64,000 nucleotides of DNA from Sergeia podlipaevii. Its lineage: Eukaryota; Euglenozoa; Kinetoplastea; Trypanosomatida; Trypanosomatidae. Numbering within the stretch: position 1 is the first letter of the stretch; each line of letters begins with the position of its first letter. The notes below the pieces were generated by a model, which searched no databases, was not told the origin of the DNA, and saw nothing but the letters and a program-made list of their open reading frames with translations. The translations under genes and the position numbers were made by a program. Location: assembly GCA_030849805.1 (NCBI GenBank), contig JASANZ010002180.1, forward strand, positions 1 to 64,000, read 5' to 3'. Below, piece after piece: positions 19,921 to 29,554 of the stretch.

Positions 19921-20684
19921 CCTTTCTTTTCTGGTTTACTTCTCACTCCTTTGAAAAAGAGAGTAAAATAAATAGATAGCGGAAACTGCCGGGTGCGCTC
20001 TAGATAATGCTTCACAATATATATATATATATATGTGTATCACTGTTCTTTGTGTAAAACAAAAACCCGAGAGACAGCTGTCGAATATATATATCTAAGA
20101 AAGAGCCTTATAACACTGTACAGGCTGCAGTTGCTTGATATATAACAAAAGAAAGGAAAAAGAAAGAAAAGAGTAAAAAGAGGATATCTTATAGTAGGAA
20201 AAAAGAAAGTAATATAGGGCTTGAGGAGCACCTCCTAGTGAAAAGGGAAAAAAAAATGGAAAAAAAAAAAGAAAAAGACGGAAGCAAACTGTCATTGTTC
20301 AGCGCATGGGACATAAACAACGTTTGTTTGCCTTTTGCAGCTGCATCTCATCACTCACCATCAAGAACTAAAGAGGGGTAGCATTTCTCTATGAAAGGAG
20401 AGAAGATAGAGAGAAGCCTGTTTTTAAAGAGGTTAATCAAAATTGTATCACCATCCATTTTTGCCCTTCCTTCAGTATTAAGGGGCTACTTCGTCAAAAA
20501 ACAACAATAACAACAACAATAGCAAAACAATGGCTGCATGTGGGCGTACACGCATACGCACACAGGGTTAGTGAGAGAAGACGCAAGAGCTGAGTAAGAT
20601 CCCCCATTCACATGTCCTCTATTCACCAGTCCCACGTCCACCCATCTCTCGCCGCCCTTTCCATCCCTTCTCCCTCACACTTCA
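19921..20684. other. Intergenic region
   Basis: Purine tract at 19951-19978 near the calcyphosin-like start; (AT)n at 20016-20034; purine tract 20147-20183; A runs near 20248-20271. No gene seen. Confidence 0.5.
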
Positions 20685-21344
20685 CTAGTCCAACTTCTCG
20701 TTCTGCTGAGGCTTCACAGTCGGAAACACTGCACGGCCAGCCAGCAGCAGCGCAGCCGTCACGGTCGGCGCCACAAGGTGACATGGAACTGCCACTAAAA
20801 TACCAAAAGTCTGCCCAATGGCATGTGCGGCAACCACACAAAGCACAGCCGCTGCCCCATCGTGTCCGCAAAGACGGCGCGCCATCGTCAGCGTCGTGAC
20901 CAGCGACAGAAACGCATTCGCTGCGGAGATGAGATTTTCCTCCTCGTACGCAAGGCTGCCCATCGTATGGTACCACCCAAACCAACGGTGCACGATCGTG
21001 TAGACGAGGCACCACACCGTTGCGAGAGCAGCCGCGGCATCACCGTCGCCGCAGTCCACAAGGTGCAGCACCTTGGACGCCTTGGAGTCGTTGAGAGCAA
21101 AAGTAAAAAAGAGAGCTTGAATAAAGGGAAGAAGCATGCCACGGATGGCAACGCGAAGCACGACACAGTTGCTGGATGCCTCATCAGGGCAGACACTCAG
21201 CAACAGCGGCTCCGTAAACTGCAACGCTACGCTGACAAACGCTAGAAGAATCAACCGGGTGAAGGAAATCTTATGACCTCTCAGCATCGCCGCGATGGGA
21301 ATGACCATCAGCATGTAGACGCTGAAGTTAGCAAGAAGGCCCAT
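20685..21344 (-). CDS. Multi-pass membrane protein, TMEM147-like layout
   Basis: A 219-aa protein with six or seven hydrophobic segments: NFSVYMLMVIPIAAML, FTRLILLAFVSVALQFTEPL, IRGMLLPFIQALFFTFAL, LATVWCLVYTIVHRW, AANAFLSLVTTLTMARRL, AAVLCVVAAHAIGQTFG and VTAALLLAGRAVF. Length, number of segments and the central 'W-C..Y-T-I-V-H-R-W-F-G-W-Y' followed by a polar NLISAANAFL helix recall TMEM147 of the ER translocon-associated BOS complex, but no single motif proves it. The C-terminus is short and polar (KPQQNEKLD). The coding call rests on length, composition and the pyrimidine tract on the minus strand (+ strand purines 21443-21468). Confidence 0.85.
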   Translation of the reverse strand: MGLLANFSVYMLMVIPIAAMLRGHKISFTRLILLAFVSVALQFTEPLLLSVCPDEASSNCVVLRVAIRGMLLPFIQALFFTFALNDSKASKVLHLVDCGDGDAAAALATVWCLVYTIVHRWFGWYHTMGSLAYEEENLISAANAFLSLVTTLTMARRLCGHDGAAAVLCVVAAHAIGQTFGILVAVPCHLVAPTVTAALLLAGRAVFPTVKPQQNEKLD

Positions 21345-21364
21345 ATTTAGTGTTGTTGTTGTTT

Positions 21365-21395
<31 letters not shown>

Positions 21396-22097
21396 CTGTG
21401 TCGATTTATATGTATCTCTGGTGAGTGGGTACCCTAATACTTAAGAAAAGAAAAGAAAAAGGAAAGATCTGATGTGGCTACTGTGGGCTTCTCTCACCCA
21501 GGTTTCTTGCCAGCGCACGCAAAAGTATCGATATGCGAATGTGAACGAAACTTCAAAAGAGACTTCCTCCTCTTCTGGTGCTTCTTTTCTGCTGTAAGTG
21601 AAAATATCAAAAAAAAAAAAAAAAGTGAAAGAAAAAAAAAAGGTAACGAAGAGTAATTTTATATCAGAATAAAGTACTATGAAAAAATACGACTGTTGAT
21701 AGCACCAGACAGGGTGATCTATGCCATATACCGTGATACTCTCAAAGAGAGAGGGAACAAATATAAAAATAATAAAATGGCAAAGTCGTTTCCTGTCAGC
21801 GATGGTATTTGGTGTGATAGAAAGCTAGCACAGACAACGATAATCCAAAAAAAAAAAAAGAGTCCGCCAAGATCCAATATGAAAGGGTGAAAAAAGAAGG
21901 GATGGAGGGCGGTAACATGCAAAATCCTCGGAGCAATAAATGAGCTAAAGTACACTCAACCACCACCACAGCATCCCCTCTCCCCTCACTCCGCACATTC
22001 CATAGAGGCTCATCAAATAACACGCAAAAAAAAAAAAAAACTGGGAGGAAAGAGAAAAGAAAAAAAAAATCTCCCCGTTATTTCGTTCCCATGCTAT
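21345..22097. other. Intergenic region
   Basis: (CT)n at 21365-21388 on the + strand next to the start codon, purine tract 21443-21468, and repeated A runs at 21608-21640, 21847-21860, 22025-22040 and 22058-22069. No gene seen. Confidence 0.5.
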
Positions 22098-25000
22098 TCA
22101 CGCGCTGAGAGGAGGAAACGTGGTCAACTGGGCTGCCAGATGCTGCACCGCGTGCTGCACCGCTCCTATAGTGTACGCCGAGGCTGGGGCGATAAAGACC
22201 AATGCCTGTCCGTCGCAGTACACCGCCACCGCCACTCGCAAGGTATTGGCATCGTCGCGCGAGACATGCGAAGCTGTGCGCTCATGCTGCACGTAAACCT
22301 CCGGCACTTCCTGCTGCAACTGCTGATATGGCGATGAAGAGGAGGAGGGTGGCAGCTGGCCATCACCGCATCTAGCACCAATATCCATTGGAGTCCCCAG
22401 CACCGCGTAGTGACCACTGACACCTCCATTGCGTGCCTCAAGTACGTCGTTACCAATCCTATTGCCCATGTTATTGGCGCTGTATTTCTCTAACGCACTG
22501 CTGCTCATACTGATCGCTAGCTGCTGCTGCTGCTGCTGCTCTGCCGCCGCATTCGTCTTGGCGCTCTTCTTCTTTTGTCGCTCTGACACGCCAAGATAGG
22601 CGGCCGGTGGCGCTGGGGGAGGATAATAAGTAGCGAAGGGATTAATACTTCCCACCTCCTCCTCCAGCGTGAACGCGCGGTTGGAGAGCCACTCTGAGGT
22701 GGCCACAGAGGCACTGTCAAGCATCATAAAGCTGTCCTCACCGCCGAGGTTGGTCAGCTGCTGAGACTCTGGAGTGCCAAACAACAAAGACGTTGCCGAA
22801 GCGGACTCAAAGCACAGCCGAATCGCGGGTCGTGCATTCAATGTGATAGACTCCCACTCATGCACTGTCACACCCTCTGGCAGCTGAGATAGGTAGGTTC
22901 GCACAGTAGACTTCAACGCCTTGGCAGCTGCCTTGCTTGTCGGACTGCGTCTTGGGCCTCTGCTCGGAGGTCTTCTCGGCGCGATGACGGCTTGCTGGTG
23001 CAGCCTTCCCATTTTAGGCGTTAGCAGAACGGCACTTGATAGTGGCGTGCTGGCGTTCTGGATAGGCGTGCCAGTGCCGCTGCCTGCTTTGTGACTGCCA
23101 CTTGTTGCATGGCGGCCCATGATGGGGGTCGCAGCATTGATGCTTGTACTGGCATTTCCGCTGGTGGGTGACGCTGCTGGCAGGAGAGGTGCTTGCGTGG
23201 CGGAGCCTGGATTGGCACCTCCAGCAGAAATAATAAGAGCAGTGTGCTGCTGCTGCTGGCTAATTGTACTCGCATTACCGGCTGCAGCAGCGGTCTGCTG
23301 GCGGGACAGAGGCCCACCAGCACCAGCACCAGCACCCGCGGCGTTGTTACCACTACTGCTGACTGGCGCAATCACAACAGGGAAGGCGCGCACTAGCACT
23401 GCGATATGCTCAGCGGTGTACGAGTGCACGACGGCAATGGGGTCACCCAGCTGAGGTTCCTCTACGGTCTCCTCGTTTCTCGGATTAAGAGCGAGAGTGA
23501 AGGGCATCACCTCGTGTCTGTAATTGCAATACAACACAGAGGTGAGCTGCCCGTTATGATTGCCAAGTGTGATGGACTGCACAGTCGTGGTGCAGAACGC
23601 AATGAACTCCTCGGAGGTATGGCGTGCGGCGGAGGCGATGAAGTTAAAACTAACGCACTCATCTCCAATGGGAATATAAAAGGCGGCCCAATAAACTTGC
23701 TTTATCCCCTCTTGTCCACGCCCGCCACCACCACCAGAGTGTTTGTACTTGAGACTAGAATTCCCCGAAGTCGCCATCGCATCTGCGGTGGGAGCCGCAG
23801 TGCCTTCCTCCTCCTGCTCCTCGTCCTCCTCGCCCAGAAAGAGCGCTGTTCTGCTCCCCCTCGCAACGCGAGCCTCCTGAAAGCAGAAGGACCCAACCAG
23901 CCGCATGCGCCTGCCGCCACCGTCGCGCTCACCCTCGTCGTCCGCTTCCTCCTCCTTGGCGAAGTTACCACGCGCTGTGCAATTGGCGTTGAAGGGACGC
24001 ATCAAGATAAAGCCAGGGCCAGGATCACGCGCGCTGGCCTTGCTCTTGTCCTTGCCTGCACCTCCTCCTACCGCTGCTGAGTCGGTAAAGATCACGCGCT
24101 GTTGCTGCTGAGTTGGAGATAGCAGCGGGTGATGAGAGTGGTGGTGACTCGGGTTGCCGCTGCTGCCGCCGAGATAAAGGCCGAAGCGCTGGAGGGCAGC
24201 TGACGTCTGCCGCTCCAGGTACTGCTGCCACGAGGAGCCACTCCCTCCCTCTCCACCGCCCATGACGGACATGCCGCCAGCGCCGACCGCACCAACAGCA
24301 GTAGCACCAGCCGCAGACCCAGAAGCCATCGAAGGTCTACCGCCTCCGGCGGTCACAGCGCCAGTCCTATTGCCACGCAGCACAACAGAGGCCTGAGAGC
24401 CCAGCGCTATGTTCCCAAGACTGCCACTTGAGTCCGGCGCACTCGCATCACCAGCCAAAATGCCGCGGCTAGCCCCGGCTCCAGAAGCCGCCGCTGTGCC
24501 GATGTCGCCGGTGTGTATCATGCCCACAACCGCACCACTGGAAGCCCCTATGAGCGGGGACGGAGGTGATCCTGTCTTGCCAAAGGTACTGAGGAAAGGA
24601 CTAGCGCTACCACCAGCAGGGGAAGTAGACACTCCAGAAGTGGTGGTGACAGCTAGCGCAGTAGGCTCATAGCTGGCCACCACCATTACACGACGACTGC
24701 CTTGACCAACTGCGGAGGCAAAGGGCGTGAAGCTGACGGAAGTGACGCCTCTGCGGTCCTCCGCTTCGCTGCCTTGGCGCTGGCTCGGCAGACGGCTGCG
24801 GCTAATGCTAGTACCCGAGAAGAGTGGGGCCCCTCCTCCGGTACCACGGCTTCCACCAAAGCAAGAAAGGCCATTGCTCGGCATTGAGTATGGCGGACTC
24901 GCACCCCTGGAGACGCCCATGCTCGTAACATCCTCAACGCCACTGTCTACTGCCCCTTCATGTACTGTAAAGTCTAGTGGGAGTCGAAAGCCCAGCCCTA

Positions 25001-25835
25001 AGCGAGGCTCTGAGACCAACAAATACGAAGGCGTCGGCACTGGAGTTGAGAAACGAATAGAACGGATAAGCTCGTAAAACGCAGTTGGCAAGATACTCCG
25101 CACGCGAGTGCCGGTCGCGACATACTGCACAGTCAGCGCCAGTCTTTCGTGACAGACAAACACGCTGAGGACATACACGAGCTGGTCTGACTCATCTACA
25201 TAGCAGTACTCAGCTTCTGGATGCTGCCGGCTCCCGATGCGTGCCGTCGTGGTCGATAAAATCTTGGCGCAGTCTGCAATCTTCACCAGGTTCGCCTCCC
25301 GGTAAGCCTCCGCTCCCTCGCCGGCTTCGTAGAGCTCCTCGATGGTAATAGAAACGTGATGGTTCTTCTGCCGTAAGTACTGCAGCTTGAGCAGCACAAG
25401 TGGGGCCTGTCGCTCCTCCATCACAGTTGCAAACAAAATGGGAGAAAACAACACCGCCACACCGAGCTGTGGGTCAGACCACTCCAACGTGCTGGTGTTG
25501 TGCTGCCGCACATGCAGTGCAGCGCGAGTAGCATAGTACCGGCGTGCGAGGGCTTCCTTAGTGTTTGCACCAACACAACCGGACGCATTGGCACCGCTGC
25601 CCGCGGCCCCGCCCGCACCACCTTCATCTTCCCGCCTTGAAAATCCTCGGGGGCCATACAAGTGCCTCCCTCCTGTGATGCTGGAGCCTAAACCGTCGCT
25701 ACCCCCGCCGCGCCGCCGGTTTGCAACATATACCGCAGCGGTGACACCGAGTGCGCATACGGCGAGTATGAGAGTGCTAAGTATATTGCCAGAAGGAGAC
25801 GCTGACGGCGATGAAGACGGTGATGAAGAGACCAT
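22098..25835 (-). CDS. 1245-aa membrane-anchored protein of unknown function with repeated modules
   Basis: Starts with a Ser/Pro stretch and one hydrophobic segment (about residues 18-39, ILSTLILAVCALGVTAAVYV) followed by RRR, which suggests a signal anchor or outer-membrane tail at the N-terminus. The rest alternates folded-looking blocks with long Gly/Ser/Ala linkers and polyQ. Block one (about 110-275) includes SDPQLGVAVLFSPILFATVM and VFVCHERLALTVQYVATGTR; block two starts as SEPRLGLGFRLPLDFTVHEG and ends near YIPIGDECVSFNFIASAARH; block three (C-terminal) starts LPEGVTVHEWESITLNARPA and ends RVAVAVYCDGQALVFIAPAS. Each block opens with a predicted strand pair and ends with 'V.V.C.....L.F.A......I...V..I', so they may be repeats of one alpha/beta (PsbP-like) domain. 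I recognise no family. It is the largest unknown gene here after XRNA. Confidence 0.88.
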   Translation of the reverse strand: MVSSSPSSSPSASPSGNILSTLILAVCALGVTAAVYVANRRRGGGSDGLGSSITGGRHLYGPRGFSRREDEGGAGGAAGSGANASGCVGANTKEALARRYYATRAALHVRQHNTSTLEWSDPQLGVAVLFSPILFATVMEERQAPLVLLKLQYLRQKNHHVSITIEELYEAGEGAEAYREANLVKIADCAKILSTTTARIGSRQHPEAEYCYVDESDQLVYVLSVFVCHERLALTVQYVATGTRVRSILPTAFYELIRSIRFSTPVPTPSYLLVSEPRLGLGFRLPLDFTVHEGAVDSGVEDVTSMGVSRGASPPYSMPSNGLSCFGGSRGTGGGAPLFSGTSISRSRLPSQRQGSEAEDRRGVTSVSFTPFASAVGQGSRRVMVVASYEPTALAVTTTSGVSTSPAGGSASPFLSTFGKTGSPPSPLIGASSGAVVGMIHTGDIGTAAASGAGASRGILAGDASAPDSSGSLGNIALGSQASVVLRGNRTGAVTAGGGRPSMASGSAAGATAVGAVGAGGMSVMGGGEGGSGSSWQQYLERQTSAALQRFGLYLGGSSGNPSHHHSHHPLLSPTQQQQRVIFTDSAAVGGGAGKDKSKASARDPGPGFILMRPFNANCTARGNFAKEEEADDEGERDGGGRRMRLVGSFCFQEARVARGSRTALFLGEEDEEQEEEGTAAPTADAMATSGNSSLKYKHSGGGGGRGQEGIKQVYWAAFYIPIGDECVSFNFIASAARHTSEEFIAFCTTTVQSITLGNHNGQLTSVLYCNYRHEVMPFTLALNPRNEETVEEPQLGDPIAVVHSYTAEHIAVLVRAFPVVIAPVSSSGNNAAGAGAGAGGPLSRQQTAAAAGNASTISQQQQHTALIISAGGANPGSATQAPLLPAASPTSGNASTSINAATPIMGRHATSGSHKAGSGTGTPIQNASTPLSSAVLLTPKMGRLHQQAVIAPRRPPSRGPRRSPTSKAAAKALKSTVRTYLSQLPEGVTVHEWESITLNARPAIRLCFESASATSLLFGTPESQQLTNLGGEDSFMMLDSASVATSEWLSNRAFTLEEEVGSINPFATYYPPPAPPAAYLGVSERQKKKSAKTNAAAEQQQQQQLAISMSSSALEKYSANNMGNRIGNDVLEARNGGVSGHYAVLGTPMDIGARCGDGQLPPSSSSSPYQQLQQEVPEVYVQHERTASHVSRDDANTLRVAVAVYCDGQALVFIAPASAYTIGAVQHAVQHLAAQLTTFPPLSA

Positions 25836-27076
25836 GTGCGTGCGTGTATGTATGTGTGCTTTTCTTTTTTTTTTTCTTAACTATACGCTATGTAAGTACA
25901 AGACAAGTTTCGTCTCCTTTTTTGGGGGGGGTAAAGGTGCGCCCTTTGTTTCCTTGCTTGTGTGAAGAGAGAAAGGGTATCGTATCAACAAAGATGCCCC
26001 TTTAAATTAAATTTGATAATGATAAAAAATAGCTGTATTTGAGATACTGTATAGATGTCTAGATGTGTTCCCCTCTCTGTGAGTGTGTATGTGTGTGATC
26101 AGCAATTCACGTCTTCTTTTCTCTCTCTCTCTGCTTGTGTGCCTTTACTCGCTATTAGTGTTACTGTTGTTGTTGCTGCTGTTCTCCAAACAAACGTGTG
26201 TAAGCAACACTGCGTCTTGGCACGTATCTCTCTCCCTCTATCCCTCGTTCTAGAAGAAAAATACACGAAGGACAGATGAGGTGAATGTATAGCTGCTTTG
26301 TGGTGAGGTACATAATAAAGGGTGGGGTGAGGGAGGTAAAGACCAGTAAATATGTATTTTGAAGAGAAAAGAAAAATTGCACATCACGTCATCAGAGCTT
26401 CATTTTATCTGCAAGTTCCCCTCCGGTAAATCAATGCCCGATCCTTTATTTCTTGTGCTTTAGCGCAAAGATAAAGAAAGATGCTCGCTCTACTACAAAT
26501 CATGCTTGTTTGTTTGTTTGCTTTTGCATTATCAATGTTCCTTGATTAGCGATAATAGCAGCTGGGACACCTTTGTTGTGTAGCAAAAAAAAAAGTGCAT
26601 AGACGTATGCATTGTGTGTGTGTGTGTGTGTGTGTGTGCACGCATACGCAATCAACTTCAATCCAAAAACTCTCTTCATTCATACTCCTTCTTTTCCTCC
26701 CTCTGTCCGTTTCTTCCTTTGATCAAACTCTCCTTCTCCGTGCTTCTCCCGCACTCTTTTCACGAAATGAACAAAAAAAGAGAACAATAACAGAAAAAAA
26801 AAATTCACGATACAAATGAAGCGAGAAGACCTAACAACAGTTTGGATATGGTGACGCTGCCCTTTGGGCTGTCGTCCTCCACATCCAACTGGGAGCACAC
26901 ACACACGCGCACACATACACACACATACATGCATACGCGTAACAAGAGAGCGGGGAAATACACGTATGTCTTCTTTTCTTCCGTGAAGGCAAGAAAAGTC
27001 AAGAAGTCACTAGATGACGAGTGAGTAGTGTTAAACTGTATCCCCTCTCTCTCGCTCACTTCTCTCTCTTTCTCTC
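25836..27076. other. Intergenic region with (GT)13
   Basis: A 1.2-kb AT-rich spacer upstream of the 1245-aa gene. It holds T/G runs at 25863-25878 and 25918-25931, a (GT)13 microsatellite at 26613-26638 and a CACACG-type repeat at 26898-26932. Short frames here are low complexity. No gene seen. Confidence 0.5.
26613..26638. repeat. (GT)13 microsatellite
   Basis: Thirteen uninterrupted TG units in the spacer between LZTFL1 and the 1245-aa gene. Confidence 0.95.
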
Positions 27077-27922
27077 TCAGTCATCCTCAGCTTCGATATC
27101 GTCGCCGTCTTGAACTAAAGCAGGATTATACATGGCCAGTTGCTGTCGCACTTGCTTCAGCTTCGCATTTCGCTGTGCGAGCAGTTGCTTCACCTGCTGG
27201 TACTGAGTGGATTGATTGAGCCGTGTAGTGAGCTCTCTCCTTGCCTCCGCCACCTCCACTCTCAATTGATGTACCACCGCCTGCAGATTGGGGTCCTGAC
27301 CCTGGCAGCGCCGCGCCAGCTCCTCCGCCATGCGTTCCTTACTATCCATCGCATCCTGCATGTTCAACAGCTGCTCCGTGTCTGCAGAGCGGCTCCCCAT
27401 CACACGCGTATATGCATCCGTGACCTGTTGGAGCTTTTGCTGGAGTCTTCGAACCTCTGCGTTGGCCTCCGCGAGCTGTCGCGCGGCCTCACCGCCCACA
27501 TCAGCGACAGTGATAGGAGCCAATCGCCCCGTTGGCCCGCTCAGGAGTTGTTTGCCGTGATTGCCCATCGCGTTAACGCCTCCAGCGTTGGTTAGCACCG
27601 CGTTGGCATCGACACTCAGCACAAGCCGCTGCCGGTCCGCCTCCCTAAGAACAGCTCTGATCAGCTCCGCTGAGACCGCTGTGGTACTCTCTTGCTGCTG
27701 ATCCACAACACCTTGGAGCATGACTAACTGGCCACGCAGCATGTGCCGCACGTCGTCTTTGGTGTATGTCTCTGCAAGCATATTGCCGGATTGAAACGCG
27801 CTTGCCTCTACGCTCAGATCACGCTTGAACTTCTCCAGAGATAGGCGGGACCAACGAAAAAAACAGTCGATCACCTCGCGAGAAGAAGGTGTAAGGCCTG
27901 ATAGAGCATCATTGGATGCCAT
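27077..27922 (-). CDS. LZTFL1: LZTFL1 (BBS17) homologue
   Basis: A 281-aa protein from the ATG at 27922 (MASNDALSGLTPSSREVIDC). Upstream in-frame codons are spacer-like. It has the LZTFL1 order: an N-terminal helical part with VIDCFFRWSRLSLEKFKRDL and ETYTKDDVRHML (human: ETFTIDEVSEVL), a middle LAPI segment, a long coiled coil, and the diagnostic C-terminus QSTQYQQVKQLLAQRNAKLK then VRQQLAMYNP (human: QTAAYRNMKEILTKKNDQIK, LRKRLAQYEP). Length is normal (human 299). LZTFL1 regulates BBSome movement in and out of cilia, so a flagellar trafficking role is expected. A minus-strand pyrimidine tract at 28081-28097 lies upstream. Confidence 0.9.
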   Translation of the reverse strand: MASNDALSGLTPSSREVIDCFFRWSRLSLEKFKRDLSVEASAFQSGNMLAETYTKDDVRHMLRGQLVMLQGVVDQQQESTTAVSAELIRAVLREADRQRLVLSVDANAVLTNAGGVNAMGNHGKQLLSGPTGRLAPITVADVGGEAARQLAEANAEVRRLQQKLQQVTDAYTRVMGSRSADTEQLLNMQDAMDSKERMAEELARRCQGQDPNLQAVVHQLRVEVAEARRELTTRLNQSTQYQQVKQLLAQRNAKLKQVRQQLAMYNPALVQDGDDIEAEDD

Positions 27923-29554
27923 GTTTGAAATATGTGGTTGTGTGTCTGAGTGCAGCTGTATGTCAGTAACTTCACCCAATAATTCTAAACCAGAAAAGGA
28001 ATTGTATGTGTAGGTGTAAGTGACTATATGTATGAGAAAGTTGAAAAGGTATCTGTGCAAAATTCTCTGTCTCTATATATTGAAAAAAGAAAAAAAATTA
28101 TTGGTATAATCTTTTTTTCGGTGAAGAACACAAAAACTTGATGTTCCCAAGAACTTTTATGTTTCCCAATGGCGATAACACAGATGTGGTTCCTCCCTTC
28201 GACTCCGCCGGGTTGCAGAAAAAGAACAAACTATTTTTTTTTTTCTTTCGTAGATACTGAAGAATGGAAATGGCGCCAGTGCAGTGTAAGTGCGCACTGC
28301 AAAGATAAAATGATAGTAACCCTGTAATAAAGAGAAAGAAGGAGAAAAAAATAAAGAAGATAGAAGAGCAATAGTAAAAGACTTTTTTTCTTTTATAGAA
28401 AGAAATTCATGGCTGAGAGAAGGTTGCTTCCTCGTGTGTACGCAAGATGGGACAGGAATAGGAAACAAAAAAGAGTTCCCTCTGATTGTTGTGTCGTCCC
28501 ACCTCTCCCATGTCTGCGTGAGAAGCACCACGCCTCACATATACATGTACCTTTAAAGACATGCAATGGTTGCTTGTTTGCTTGTTTGTTCGCCTTTTTA
28601 TAGATTCTGGTTTTTTTTTATATAAAAAAAAATGCTTCCCTATGCACAAAAACATTTTTTTAAAAAAAAGTAAACAACGAGCAACAACACCTATTTTCAT
28701 ATCTACTAGCAAATGGATTATCCATTTTTTAAAAAAAAGAAAGTCCTCCCTAGCAGTTGCTCTCTACTCAGTATTCACCCCATTCTGCTTCGTAAAAGTT
28801 TCGTTCATAAATTTATGACTTAGTTCCTTGGAAATTATTTTTAAAAAAAAATTAATGGAGGTACTTGGCGCATCAGGGATTGCCTATAGAATGCTTACTG
28901 CCAGATCTAGGCGCTTGTATCGCTGACAGGACTCGAACCCCACCTCCAGTACAAATATATATATGTGCAACGCTCCACGTTGTGCATGACGTGTAATACA
29001 ACTTATCTTTTCCTTTTCTCACTCTTTACATCAGTATTTTCCTCTTCACCCCTCAATCTCCCCCGCTCTTCCCAATCTCAAAAGGGAAAAAAAACGGTGG
29101 TGTTTCATTTCTTTTTTATTTTTTGCCTCCTCCCTTCCCGTTTTGGTTCTCCTTCTTATTCCTAATGAGAAAAAAGGTAGGATTCACAAAGCAAAAAAAA
29201 AAAAAAAAATTTCGGAGTAGGGTGCCACCCCAGCAGTTTTGCTGCTGCACTTTGTTCTGCACATTCAGTGTCTATCAACACCCAGTATATATGTATGCGG
29301 CAAAAACAAAAAAAGGGGGGAGGAGGTGAATGCATAACTCAACCAGTGCATGTAAATACGCATACCTTATAAACAAATAGATATAAATATATCAGCACCT
29401 ACTTAAAAAAAAAAAAATCTATCTACTACTAATAATAATTGCGGTGCAGATTCCCTCCCTTCTTTTTAAAAGCGAATCTTGACTTAAGCAACAACTATAT
29501 GGGTGAGGGGGGTGAGATGGGGATGTAACCCACGCGCAGGCGTACTGCAAAAAC
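27923..29554. other. Long intergenic region with a possible structured RNA
   Basis: A 1.6-kb spacer between XRNA and LZTFL1. Purine tracts 28081-28097 and 28325-28345, many A/T runs (28615-28640, 28655-28670, 28727-28740, 29190-29208, 29405-29418). It contains the 93-nt element at 28856-28948 described separately. No protein gene seen. Confidence 0.5.
28856..28948. ncRNA. Possible structured RNA with 7-bp terminal stem
   Basis: A GC-richer island in AT-rich spacer bounded by TGGAGGT (28856-28862) and its exact complement ACCTCCA (28942-28948). Just inside lies GACTCGAACC on the + strand (B-box-like GGTTCGAGTC on the minus strand, about 28930-28939), and an internal GGCGC...TTGCC pairing at about 28865-28883. 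Size and terminal stem resemble a tRNA with a long variable arm, but neither strand gives a loop with U33 and a proper anticodon, and the T stem pairs poorly. It could be a decayed tRNA or an unrelated small RNA. Strand is undecided. Confidence 0.35.

Noticed and set aside
28170..28215. CTTCGACTCC as a tRNA B box
   Set aside because: No A box at tRNA distance on either strand and no cloverleaf.
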